Shown: piece after piece, positions 1-8,585 of the stretch
How positions within the stretch are numbered: the first letter of the stretch is position 1
Layout of the letters: each line of letters starts with the position of its first letter
Source of the DNA: Actinomycetota bacterium
GTDB taxonomy: Bacteria; Actinomycetota; Thermoleophilia; Gaiellales; Gaiellaceae
Reading direction: 5' to 3'
DNA length: 17,913 nt
NCBI GenBank assembly: GCA_013696595.1
Contig: JACCYG010000134.1
Coordinates: forward strand, 1-17,913
Program-made: the position numbers and the translations under genes
Notes under the pieces: generated by a model
The model's database searches: none
Told to the model about the DNA's origin: nothing
What the model saw: the letters and a program-made list of their open reading frames with translations, nothing else

Positions 1-557
1 GTCCCGAACACGAAGACGAGAATCAGGAACGCAATCGGGATGGCGATGTAGAGCTCGCCGATCTTCAGGTCATGGGCGAACACGGGATCGAGATCGTGCT
101 CGATCGCCGCCTGGCCGCTCAGGTAGACCTCGGCGCCCGAAATCTCCCCGGCCGCCTCGCGCATGTCGTCGGTGTGGCCCTTCGCGTCGGCGGGCTCGAG
201 GTTCGACACGATCTGCGCGGTGACGACGGAATCCGAAACCGGTTGGACGAAGGCGAGCTTCCCGGTCGGGAGCTCTTCGGCGGCACGGGTCGCCGCCCCC
301 TCGACCTCCGGGACGAGCTCCTCCGCCGAGCCCGCGGAGCCCTTCACGACGAGCGAGAACGACCCTGTCGTCTTCTGACCGAAGTTCTCCTCGAGAATCT
401 TGTCGGCCCGAGCCGTGTCGGTGCCGGGCAGCGAGAAACGGTTGGTCAGGAGGTCCGTCAGGCCACTCATCGCGACCAGAGAAGCGAGGAAGACAACGAG
501 CCAGGCAGCGACGACGAGCCAGCGAAAGCGGAGAACGAGGCGCGTCCAGCGCTCCAT
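1..557 (-). CDS. MMPL/RND-family transporter, N-terminal part (cut by window edge)
   Basis: This is the first 185 codons of a leftward gene that runs off the window. The start is ATG at 557-555, with an AGGAGG ribosome site at 569-564, six bases upstream. The visible protein has a short basic N-terminus, a hydrophobic segment at about residues 13-30, a roughly 135-residue polar region and the start of a second membrane segment at about 168-185. The polar region includes FSLPGTDTARADKIL and, just before the second segment, LSGQAAIEHDL. This is the layout of MMPL proteins: TM1, a large extracytoplasmic porter loop, then TM2. Family members export lipids or hydrophobic compounds using the proton gradient. 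The substrate cannot be read from this fragment. The gene is divergent from hsp20, with a striking palindromic site between them, so local repression is plausible. Confidence 0.9.
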   Translation of the reverse strand, partial: MERWTRLVLRFRWLVVAAWLVVFLASLVAMSGLTDLLTNRFSLPGTDTARADKILEENFGQKTTGSFSLVVKGSAGSAEELVPEVEGAATRAAEELPTGKLAFVQPVSDSVVTAQIVSNLEPADAKGHTDDMREAAGEISGAEVYLSGQAAIEHDLDPVFAHDLKIGELYIAIPIAFLILVFVFG

Positions 558-581
558 CACGAACCTCCTGACGACGGGTAA

Positions 582-612
582 GCTAGCGCCGACTAAGTTA
601 GTGGAAGCTAGC
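582..612. promoter_or_regulatory. Composite symmetric operator candidate between MMPL and hsp20 genes
   Basis: An 11-bp perfect palindrome, ACTAAGTTAGT (592-602), is flanked on both sides at exactly four bases by the six-base palindrome GCTAGC (582-587 and 607-612). The whole element is symmetric about base 597, and the flanking nine-base word AAGCTAGCG is directly repeated at 580-588 and 605-613. It lies 25 bp upstream of the MMPL start and about 78 bp upstream of hsp20. TetR-type repressors commonly control MMPL transporters from such palindromes. No regulator gene is in the window, so the binding protein is unknown. Confidence 0.55.
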
Positions 613-689
613 GGGCGTCGTCAAGCAGGTACGAGATACGGCCGCCCGCGAGAGACTCGCCCCGATACCGCTCGACTACCATCAGAGAC

Positions 690-1126
690 GTGACAGGACG
701 CAAGGACATGGAGCGGCTTCGCAGTGAGATGGAGGAGCTTTTCGCCGACCTCTGCCAGGTACCACGCCTGGTCGGCCACCGCCGCGGCTTCCGCCCGCGG
801 CTCGACGTCTACCGGACCGACGACCCGCGCGCGGTCAACGTCGTCGTCGAGCTGGCCGGCATCGATCCCGCCGAGGTCGAGCTTTCGTTCGCCGAGAACG
901 TGCTCGTGATCGTGGGCAATCGCCGCCGTGCCGCAAAGGGCCAAGCCGGCTACCAGCAGATGGAGATGGACTACGGGCCCTTCCAGCGCCAGGTGGAGAT
1001 CGACGAGCGGATCGATCCAGACGGGATCGAGGCGGTCTACGACCGCGGGCTCCTGCGCATAACGCTTCCGGTCGCGACGCGACGGGCGCGGCGGGTTCGG
1101 GTCGAGATCACGGCGAGGGGAACGGG

Positions 1127-1130
<4 letters not shown>
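690..1130 (+). CDS. Hsp20 / alpha-crystallin family small heat-shock protein
   Basis: A 146-residue ATP-independent holdase chaperone of the cytoplasm. The alpha-crystallin domain spans about residues 36-127. It opens with FRPRLDVYRTDD, has the YGPFQRQVEI strand at 95-104 and ends with the family's signature G-x-L motif, GLLRITLP (120-127). A short tail contains V-x-V/V-x-I pairs (136-140) of the kind that dock in the groove of a neighbouring subunit. Length is normal for the family. The start is uncertain: GTG at 690 has only a weak ribosome site, while ATG at 708 has an AGGA about nine bases upstream and would give a protein beginning MERLRSEME. The stop overlaps the lon start in an ATGA, so the two are probably co-translated. 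That would couple a holdase to a protease. Confidence 0.93.
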
Positions 1131-3532
<2,402 letters not shown>

Positions 3533-3540
3533 AACCCCGC

Positions 3541-3565
3541 GTTTTCGTCCAGGCGACCCGGGTAT
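3541..3565 (+). promoter_or_regulatory. Candidate SigB/SigF-type general stress promoter
   Basis: GTTT at 3541-3544 and GGGTAT at 3560-3565 are separated by 15 bases. This matches the consensus known for SigB of Bacillus and SigF of Mycobacterium and Streptomyces relatives (GTTT, spacer of about 13-17, GGGTAT-like). It starts nine bases after the lon stop codon. Transcription would begin near 3572, leaving a leader of about 25 bases with a GAAAGGA ribosome site before the ATG at 3598. Both elements match well, but no sigma gene is present in the window to support it. Confidence 0.55.
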
Positions 3566-3597
3566 TAGACCCGTGCACAACGACGAAAGGACGATGG

Positions 3598-4005
3598 ATG
3601 AGGGATAAAGCCCGCGACACGGTCGAGAGCGCCCGCCCGTACGTCGAGCGCTTCGCGAGTGACGAGGACCTCCACGATCACGTCAAGGCCGCGTATTCCT
3701 CGGCTCGACGGATCTACGACGAGCTGATCGGGCCTTCCGGCGCGACCGGGATCGCGATGAAGGTCGCACGCGACAAGGACCTTCAGGACGAGCTACGGAA
3801 CGTGGTGGAAGAGCTCCGCGAGGCGGGGAAGCGCGCCACCGGCAAGGAGTCGCACACGGGGCGCAACCTGACGCTTCTTCTCGCCGGCATCGCGCTGGGC
3901 GTTCTCTTCAACCCGGTGACGGGCGAGGAGTCGCGCCGTTGGGTCCGAGAGAAGGTGTTCGGCCCGGAGCAACCGTTCGAGTACGAGTCCGGAAACCAAA
4001 AATAA
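3598..4005 (+). CDS. Small membrane-anchored protein, YtxH-like layout
   Basis: A 135-residue protein of unknown function. Residues 1-88 are charged and helical. Residues 91-106 form a single hydrophobic segment (NLTLLLAGIALGVLF), followed by NPVTGEESRRWVREKVFG. A short membrane helix followed by N/APxSGxETR and an amphipathic stretch is the pattern of YtxH-domain and related stress-associated proteins, although there the helix is usually nearer the N-terminus. The N-terminal part seems to contain a weak internal duplication: DEDLHDHVKAAYSSAR (22-37) resembles DKDLQDELRNVVEELR (59-74). The start is ATG 3598 behind GAAAGGA; a second ATG at 3594 is out of frame. A stress-type promoter candidate precedes it and lon lies upstream, so a role in envelope stress is a reasonable inference only. 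Confidence 0.8.
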   Translation: MRDKARDTVESARPYVERFASDEDLHDHVKAAYSSARRIYDELIGPSGATGIAMKVARDKDLQDELRNVVEELREAGKRATGKESHTGRNLTLLLAGIALGVLFNPVTGEESRRWVREKVFGPEQPFEYESGNQK

Positions 4006-4047
4006 CGCCTTAGGGTCGGATCCACCCGGCCCTCGGCGCTAAGGGCG
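4006..4047 (+). terminator. Possible hairpin behind the YtxH-like gene
   Basis: Right after the stop codon, CGCCTTAG (4006-4013) can pair imperfectly with CTAAGGGCG (4039-4047). Inside this region GCCCT (4029-4033) and AGGGC (4042-4046) form a competing smaller hairpin. There is no T-run after either, so a factor-independent terminator is only a weak possibility. Confidence 0.25.
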
Positions 4048-4086
4048 AGATAATCCCGGGCGCCCGTGACCCGGACCGATCACTAG

Positions 4087-4350
4087 GTCGCGCGCCAGGC
4101 GATCACCCCTTCGGTGACCTCGCGGCTCGAGCTTCGCTACCTCGCGCCGGTCCCGGTGGAGGAGCCGCTTCGGATCTCCGCGCAGATCGTCGAGTCCGAC
4201 GAGCGCCACGTGACGGTCGAGGCGACGATCAGCGACCCCGTCGGCATGGTGCTCGCGCACGCGCGCGCCGAGTGCGCGCACGTGCGCCCCGAGCATTTCC
4301 TCTCCACGCAGCGCGGCCGGGCCCGAGGGTTGGACTGGCTGCCGACGTAG
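4087..4350 (+). pseudogene. Remnant of a PaaI-like hotdog-fold thioesterase (C-terminal half)
   Basis: Bases 4087-4350 read, in one frame, as the second half of a hotdog thioesterase: TSRLELRYLAPVPVEEPLRI, then a VESDERHVTVEATISD strand pair and MVLAHARAECAHVRPEHF. In acyl-CoA thioesterases of the PaaI/4-hydroxybenzoyl-CoA type, this segment normally follows a 60-80 residue N-terminal half with the HGG motif and catalytic acidic residue. That half is absent here: a stop codon (4084-4086) interrupts the frame upstream, and I find no matching sequence in the other frames of 4006-4086. A GTG at 4114 could open a 78-codon frame but lacks a ribosome site. I read it as a decayed gene without the active site. 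The rest of the non-coding stretch 4006-4383 holds only the hairpin and palindrome listed separately. Confidence 0.6.
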
Positions 4351-4362
4351 ATCGGCGGTGCG

Positions 4363-4385
4363 AGGGCGAGGCAGGCGTCGCCCCT
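4363..4385. repeat. REP-like palindrome overlapping a gene end
   Basis: AGGGCGA (4363-4369) and TCGCCCCT (4378-4385) form an inverted repeat with one bulged base and an eight-base loop. The right arm continues into the stop codon (TAG on the minus strand, 4386-4384) of the sugar dehydrogenase gene. Palindromes of the shape GGGCGA...TCGCCCCTAC are, from memory, frequent dispersed extragenic repeats in several high-GC phyla. Only one copy is seen here. It could also work as a terminator for the leftward gene. Confidence 0.45.
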
Positions 4386-5526
4386 ACGGAGCGTCCGCCG
4401 CCTGGATCCTGTAGATCACGCCGCGCCCCCAGTCCGCGACGAGAAGCGCACCGTGCGGATCGACGGCGAGCGCCAGCGGATGGTCGAAGCCGTCGGCAAA
4501 GGAGACGACGCCATCAGGGGGCGAGCTGCCGTCAGGACGAAGCGTGACGAAATCGACGCGGCGACCGTGCTCCGCGGAGGCGTATTGCCCCCAGAGCGCC
4601 ACGAAGACGCCCTCTCGGTACCGGGCCGGAAACGTCGACCCGGTGTAGAACGCAAGGCCGTCCGCCGACGAGTGCGCCTCGAGGTAGGCGATGGGAGCCC
4701 TGACGCCCTCGCACGATCCCATCATTCGCTTGCGAACCGCGCTCGGCCAGCAGTCGGGGAAGCCGTAGTTCGCCCCCTCCTCGATCCGGACGAGGATCTC
4801 CGCAGGCTCCGGGCTCGCGGGCGTCGGGAGATCGTCGCGGCCGTTGACCGTCGCGTAAAGGCGGCCGGTCCCCGGCTGAAACGCGAGCCCGAACGGGTTT
4901 CGAAGCCCTCGCGCGACGACTCGGAGGTCGTCTCCGTTCGGGAGGACCGAGAGGACCGCAGCGCTTCGCTCGTCCTTCTCGCGGCACGCGTCGCAGGTCG
5001 AGCCGCTTCCGAAATAGAGCCGCCCGTCGTCTCCCACGACGACGTTGTCCTGCTGATGCCGCCCGTACGGAAGGTCCGACACGATCCTCTTGCGCCCAAC
5101 CAGGCGGCGTCCTCGAAGCCGGAGAGCTTCGAGCTCTCCCTGCGCGGAAACGAAGAGCGTCCGGCCGATCCAGGCAAGCCCGAGCGGTGTGTCGAAGCCG
5201 CTCGCGACAGGAACCGGCGCGGCGAGTGGGCGCACGGCCGCGACGCTGCCCACGTCCTGGGCGACGTAGAGGCGACCGTCCGGTCCCCACGCCATCGCGG
5301 TCGGGTGCTCGAGCCCGCGCGCGTAGACCTCGGCGCGGAACCCCGGCGGGACGCGGATTGCTCGCGCGGCCGGGAATGCCCGAACGGGAGGCTCGGTCTC
5401 GGTCGTGGACGGAGCCGGTTGCGTCGGCGAGGCTTCCGAGGAGGACTCTGGCCGCTCGTCCCCGCCACTGCACGCCGCCAGGACGACGGCGAACGCCAAC
5501 CCAACGACCACGACCCCCCTCGTCAT
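4384..5526 (-). CDS. PQQ-dependent sugar/sorbosone dehydrogenase family lipoprotein
   Basis: A 380-residue predicted exported beta-propeller oxidoreductase of the glucose/sorbosone dehydrogenase family. I chose ATG at 5526 because it gives a clean lipoprotein signal: MTRG, a hydrophobic stretch, and lipobox LAAC with Cys19. An upstream ATG at 5571 would add 15 charged residues and overlap the preceding gene. A Ser/Thr/Pro/Glu-rich linker (about 20-50) leads to the propeller, which opens PPGFRAEVYARGLEHPTAMA. Family features are GRHQQDNVVVGDDGRLYFGSG, the Cys pair CDAC, GLRNPFGLAFQP, and EGANYGFPDCWPS near the propeller end. Members oxidise sugars or aldehydes outside the membrane with PQQ; substrate and cofactor use here are inferred. 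It follows the P450 and an unknown gene on the same strand, 16 bases downstream. Confidence 0.88.
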   Translation of the reverse strand: MTRGVVVVGLAFAVVLAACSGGDERPESSSEASPTQPAPSTTETEPPVRAFPAARAIRVPPGFRAEVYARGLEHPTAMAWGPDGRLYVAQDVGSVAAVRPLAAPVPVASGFDTPLGLAWIGRTLFVSAQGELEALRLRGRRLVGRKRIVSDLPYGRHQQDNVVVGDDGRLYFGSGSTCDACREKDERSAAVLSVLPNGDDLRVVARGLRNPFGLAFQPGTGRLYATVNGRDDLPTPASPEPAEILVRIEEGANYGFPDCWPSAVRKRMMGSCEGVRAPIAYLEAHSSADGLAFYTGSTFPARYREGVFVALWGQYASAEHGRRVDFVTLRPDGSSPPDGVVSFADGFDHPLALAVDPHGALLVADWGRGVIYRIQAADAP

Positions 5527-5542
5527 CACGCCGAGCGTAGCC

Positions 5543-6082
5543 CTACCGAAGCGCCGCCGCGGCGAACGCACCGAGCGCGATCACGGTCGCTCGCGCCTGC
5601 TCCTCGACGAGTGGAACCGGACGAACGATGGGTGGAAAGAGCACCCAGACGACGGAGCCACCCATGTGCCGGATGACCGGCCGGCCTTCGGGCTCGACGC
5701 GGATCCGCTCGAAGTGGACCTTCCCGAGCGCCGCCTGCAGCTCATCGGCAGCCTCGAGCCGCTGCGCCAGGGCGGCACCCGCCTCGTCGCCGCGGCGTGC
5801 CCGGAAGGTGATGCGCTGGAGGCGGACGAAACCGCGGCCGCGCGCGTTGAGACCGCTCGTCCGGGGAAGTACGGGCTGCGTCGTCGCGACCTCGAGCGCG
5901 TACGCGCCGCCGAACACACGCCCCCGGCCGCGCATGTGGACCGAAAAGGCAGTGCTCCTGTCGAGGACGAGCTGCGCATTGTCGGGCGCGGGACGTGCCA
6001 CGACCCGGGCGCCGATTCGTTCGAAGGTCGCGAGGTTCTCCGCGAGTGCGCGGTCGGCAGCCACACGGGCGCGTCCCCACAC
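5543..6082 (-). CDS. Conserved-looking protein of unknown function (179 aa)
   Basis: I do not recognise this family. The reading frame has strong GC3 bias and begins at GTG 6082, two bases after the P450 stop codon, which indicates translational coupling. A second GTG at 6064 has a GGGGA upstream and is an alternative start. The frame remains open upstream into the P450 gene, but that part is shadow. The protein has an N-terminal helical stretch (ADRALAENLATFERIGARV), a beta-rich middle (LVLDRSTAFSVHMRGRGRVFGG, VRLQRITFRARRG), a helix (AGAALAQRLEAADELQAAL) and a C-terminal segment VIRHMGGSVVWVLFPPIV. No signal peptide, clear membrane helix or metal motif is visible. Its position between a P450 and an exported dehydrogenase suggests a part in the same oxidative process, perhaps as a binding or assembly protein. 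Confidence 0.72.
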   Translation of the reverse strand: MWGRARVAADRALAENLATFERIGARVVARPAPDNAQLVLDRSTAFSVHMRGRGRVFGGAYALEVATTQPVLPRTSGLNARGRGFVRLQRITFRARRGDEAGAALAQRLEAADELQAALGKVHFERIRVEPEGRPVIRHMGGSVVWVLFPPIVRPVPLVEEQARATVIALGAFAAAALR

Positions 6083-6084
6083 GG

Positions 6085-7338
6085 CTAGGCGAGCGTCACG
6101 CAGACGGGCATCCGCTTGAGCGCATTCGTGAAGTTCGTCCGCATCCGCTGGAGTGGCCCGGTCAGCTCCATGTCTGCGATCCGCGGGAGCAGCTCTTCGA
6201 ACATGACCTGCACCTCGAGCTTCGCCAGGTGCGCGCCCAGGCAGTAGTGCGGACCCCCACCGCCGAAGGTCACGTGGCGGTTCGGTGAGCGTCCCACGTC
6301 GAACCGCAGCGGCTCGTCGAACACCTCCTCGTCGAAGTTCGCGGACACGTACCAGATCACGACCTTGTCCCCCGCCCGGATGGCCTGTCCCCGAATCTCG
6401 ACATCGGTCGTCGCAGTCCGCCGGAAGTGCAGCACGGGCGTCGACCAGCGCAGGATCTCGTCGGCCCCCGTCGCGGAGATGAGGCTCGGATCCTCCTGCA
6501 GGCGATCCCACTCGTGCCGTTCCTCCATGAGCGTGGCCATCCCGTGCGCGATCGCCTGCCGCGTCGTCTCGTTGCCGGCGACGACGAGCAGGAGAAACAT
6601 CGTGTCGAACTCGCGCTCGGTCAGGCGCTCGCCGTCGATCTCCGCGTGCACGAGCTTGCTGACGAGATCGTCGGCCGGTCGCTCGCGGCGCTCCGCGGCG
6701 ATCCGGTGCGCGTACTCGAAGAGCTCGAGCGCCGCCGGGCTTCGGAACGGCAGAAGCCGGTAGCGGTCGCTCTCGGGGCTGTCATGCAGGACGTCGGCGT
6801 AGTCCGGGTCCGTGTTCGCGATCATCCGGTCGCCCCAGTCGATCAGCTTCTGGTTGTCGCTCTCGGGGACCCCGAGCAACCGGGCCAGGACGCGGATCGG
6901 AAGCTCCTTCGCGATCGCCTCGATGAAGTCGAACTCTCCGAGCGGCAGCGCGCGATCGAGAATCTCCTTCGTCAGCTCTCTGAGGGCAAGCTCGTATGCC
7001 TTCACCGCGCGTGGCGTGAACGGCGGGCCGACCAGTCCGCGAAGTCGCGTGTGCCTGGGCGGATCGGTCTCGAGCATCGACTGCCGCACGACGCGGGCGT
7101 CTTCGTCGAGGTCCTCGAGGTTCGCGCCGCCGACCTCGGAGGAGAACGTCTTGGTGTCGCGCGAGACGGCGACCAGGTCCGCGTGCTTCGTGATGCACCA
7201 GAAGCCCTTGCCGCCCCTCCAGTCGTACCACCAGACGGGCGCATCCCTCCGCAGAAGGGCGAACGTCTCGTGAGGGATGCGCTTGGCGAAGACGTCGTTT
7301 TCGAGATCCACGTCGGCGAGGTCGAGCACGGGAGGCAT
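6085..7338 (-). CDS. Cytochrome P450, CYP125/CYP124/CYP142-like bacterial class I
   Basis: A 417-residue soluble haem monooxygenase. The I-helix oxygen-activation motif is AGNETT (254-259), the K-helix ExxR is EILR (294-297) and the haem loop is FGGGGPHYCLGAH with axial Cys366. The N-terminal part (HETFALLRRDAPVWW, then FWCITKHADLVAVSRDT and TDPPRHTRLRGLVGPPFTPRAV) resembles the CYP125/124/142 group, whose known members hydroxylate steroid side chains and branched lipids. No reductase or ferredoxin gene is in the window, so partners must come from elsewhere. The substrate is unknown. The ATG at 7338 has no ribosome site, and a promoter candidate ends only ten bases upstream, so a leaderless or very short-leader mRNA is likely. 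It is divergent from the CMD-FAH-VOC genes. Confidence 0.95.
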   Translation of the reverse strand: MPPVLDLADVDLENDVFAKRIPHETFALLRRDAPVWWYDWRGGKGFWCITKHADLVAVSRDTKTFSSEVGGANLEDLDEDARVVRQSMLETDPPRHTRLRGLVGPPFTPRAVKAYELALRELTKEILDRALPLGEFDFIEAIAKELPIRVLARLLGVPESDNQKLIDWGDRMIANTDPDYADVLHDSPESDRYRLLPFRSPAALELFEYAHRIAAERRERPADDLVSKLVHAEIDGERLTEREFDTMFLLLVVAGNETTRQAIAHGMATLMEERHEWDRLQEDPSLISATGADEILRWSTPVLHFRRTATTDVEIRGQAIRAGDKVVIWYVSANFDEEVFDEPLRFDVGRSPNRHVTFGGGGPHYCLGAHLAKLEVQVMFEELLPRIADMELTGPLQRMRTNFTNALKRMPVCVTLA

Positions 7339-7348
7339 GGTCGTGCTA

Positions 7349-7375
7349 AGTATCGGTTCCCCGCAAGCGCGTCAA
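7349..7375 (-). promoter_or_regulatory. Candidate promoter for the P450 unit
   Basis: On the minus strand TTGACG (7375-7370) matches five of six bases of the -35 consensus, and GATACT (7354-7349) matches four of six of the -10, with a 15-base spacer. The spacer is short. The P450 ATG begins ten bases after the -10, which would place the transcript start a few bases before, or at, the start codon. Confidence 0.42.
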
Positions 7376-7392
7376 CCGAGAGGGAGGCACGA

Positions 7393-7761
7393 ATGGAGAG
7401 TGAGGAGCGGTCGCGGCGACAGCGCGGCCTCGCGCGCCTCGCCGAGCTGGACGACGAGCCCGGCGGGGAGGAGTTCCTCGCCAACCTCGGCGACCTCGGC
7501 GACTACACCGTCGACTTCGCGTTCGGCGACGTCCACTGCCGCGAGGGCCTGAGCGTCCGGGACCGTGAGCTCATCATCCTCGCCGTGCTCACGTCGCTCG
7601 GCGGCCTCGACCCGCAGGTCCGTGCGCACGTCCGCGCGGCGCGGGCGGCCGGCGCCTCGGACCGGGAGATCGAGGAGACGCTCATCCAGACGACACCGTA
7701 CGCCGGCTTCCCCAGGGCGATCAACGGCCTCAAGATCCTGCGCGAGGAGCAGAAGTCGTGA
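7393..7761 (+). CDS. Carboxymuconolactone decarboxylase (CMD) family protein
   Basis: A 122-residue single CMD-domain protein. ATG 7393 follows a perfect AGGGAGG ribosome site (7381-7387) at five bases, which settles the start even though the frame is open far upstream. The domain spans about residues 36-116: LSVRDRELIILAVLTSLG, then VRAHVRAARAAGASDREIEETLIQ with the conserved His79, then YAGFPRAINGLKI. Cys49 (DVHCREGL) sits in front of the first helix; there is no AhpD-type CxxC in the domain. Length and motifs fit the PcaC-like decarboxylase group rather than the peroxidase group. The classical enzyme decarboxylates gamma-carboxymuconolactone in protocatechuate ortho-cleavage, but many relatives have other or unknown substrates. 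The stop overlaps the next start in GTGA. Confidence 0.9.
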   Translation: MESEERSRRQRGLARLAELDDEPGGEEFLANLGDLGDYTVDFAFGDVHCREGLSVRDRELIILAVLTSLGGLDPQVRAHVRAARAAGASDREIEETLIQTTPYAGFPRAINGLKILREEQKS

Positions 7762-8585
7762 AGGCCGTCCGCTACGTCGCGGACGGCGAGCCGCGCATCG
7801 GCCGACTCGACGGCGAGACCATCACAGATGTGGGGCCGTCTTCCCCTCTTGGTTTCGTGCCGTCCCCCCAAGCCTGGGCGTCGGTCGAGGAAGCGTCAGG
7901 CCCCGACCACGCCTTCGGCGACGTGCGGGTCCTTCCACCCGTCGTCCCGCAGAAGCTGATTGGGATCGGGCTCAACTACCGCGACCATGCTGCGGAGTCC
8001 GAGCTCGCGATCCCCGAGGTGCCGGTCGTCTTCGCCATGTTCCCCTCCGCGCTCGTCGGCCCGGGCGAGCCGATCGTCGTCCCGCGCGGCGAGACGCGGC
8101 CCGACTACGAAGCCGAGGTCGCGCTCCTCCTCGGGAAGCAGGTCAAGAACGCATCCCGCGAGGAGGCGCGCGAGGCGATCGGCGGCTACACGGCGTTCAA
8201 TGACGTCTCCGGCAGGCGGATGCAGCTCGAGACGCCGCTGCGCCAGTTCACCCTCGGGAAGAGCTTCGACACGTTCGCTCCGATTGGCCCCTGCGTCGTC
8301 TCGGCCGACGACGTCGACCTCGGAAGCCTCGGAGTCCGCTGCACGGTCTCGGGCGAGGTCATGCAGGACTCGAATACGAACAACCTCATCTTCTCGGCCG
8401 ACGAGCTCGTCTCGTACTGCTCGATGGGGACGACGCTCGAGGCGGGGACGGTGATCGCCACGGGCACTCCGGGCGGCGTCGGAGACTCGCGCAAGCCGCC
8501 GCGCTACCTCGGGGAAGGCGACGTGGTCGAGGTCTGGGTCGAGGGCGTCGGTACGCTTCGCAATCCGGTGGAGCGGGAGCGCTAG
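7758..8585 (+). CDS. Fumarylacetoacetate hydrolase (FAH) family enzyme
   Basis: A 275-residue cytosolic enzyme of the FAH fold, whose members hydrolyse, decarboxylate or isomerise beta-diketo or oxo-acid products of ring cleavage. GTG 7758 overlaps the CMD stop by four bases, with GAGGAG at 7744-7749 as ribosome site. The N-terminal lid region (1-60) is of the short type. Core motifs are IGIGLNYRDHAAE (68-80), the divalent-metal ligands Glu118 and Glu120 in DYEAEVALLLG and Asp149 in AFNDVSGRRMQ, and GKSFDTFAPIGP (167-178). TGTPGGVG follows near the C-terminus. The 118/120/149 spacing fits the known metal site of the family. Candidate activities include acylpyruvase or 2-hydroxyhepta-2,4-dienedioate isomerase; the sequence alone does not decide between them. 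Confidence 0.93.
   Translation: MKAVRYVADGEPRIGRLDGETITDVGPSSPLGFVPSPQAWASVEEASGPDHAFGDVRVLPPVVPQKLIGIGLNYRDHAAESELAIPEVPVVFAMFPSALVGPGEPIVVPRGETRPDYEAEVALLLGKQVKNASREEAREAIGGYTAFNDVSGRRMQLETPLRQFTLGKSFDTFAPIGPCVVSADDVDLGSLGVRCTVSGEVMQDSNTNNLIFSADELVSYCSMGTTLEAGTVIATGTPGGVGDSRKPPRYLGEGDVVEVWVEGVGTLRNPVERER

Noticed and set aside
648..660. Inverted repeat GCGAG-AGA-CTCGC upstream of hsp20 as a heat-shock operator
   Set aside because: It does not match CIRCE or HAIR consensus and a five-base arm is expected by chance in such GC-rich DNA.
4453..5676. 407-codon open frame opposite the sugar dehydrogenase
   Set aside because: Arg-rich shadow without recognisable motifs; the minus strand shows a lipoprotein signal and propeller motifs.
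6427..7392. Long open frame on the plus strand reading into the CMD gene
   Set aside because: It is antisense to the P450, whose full motif set proves the coding strand. Only the part from ATG 7393, behind AGGGAGG, is real.
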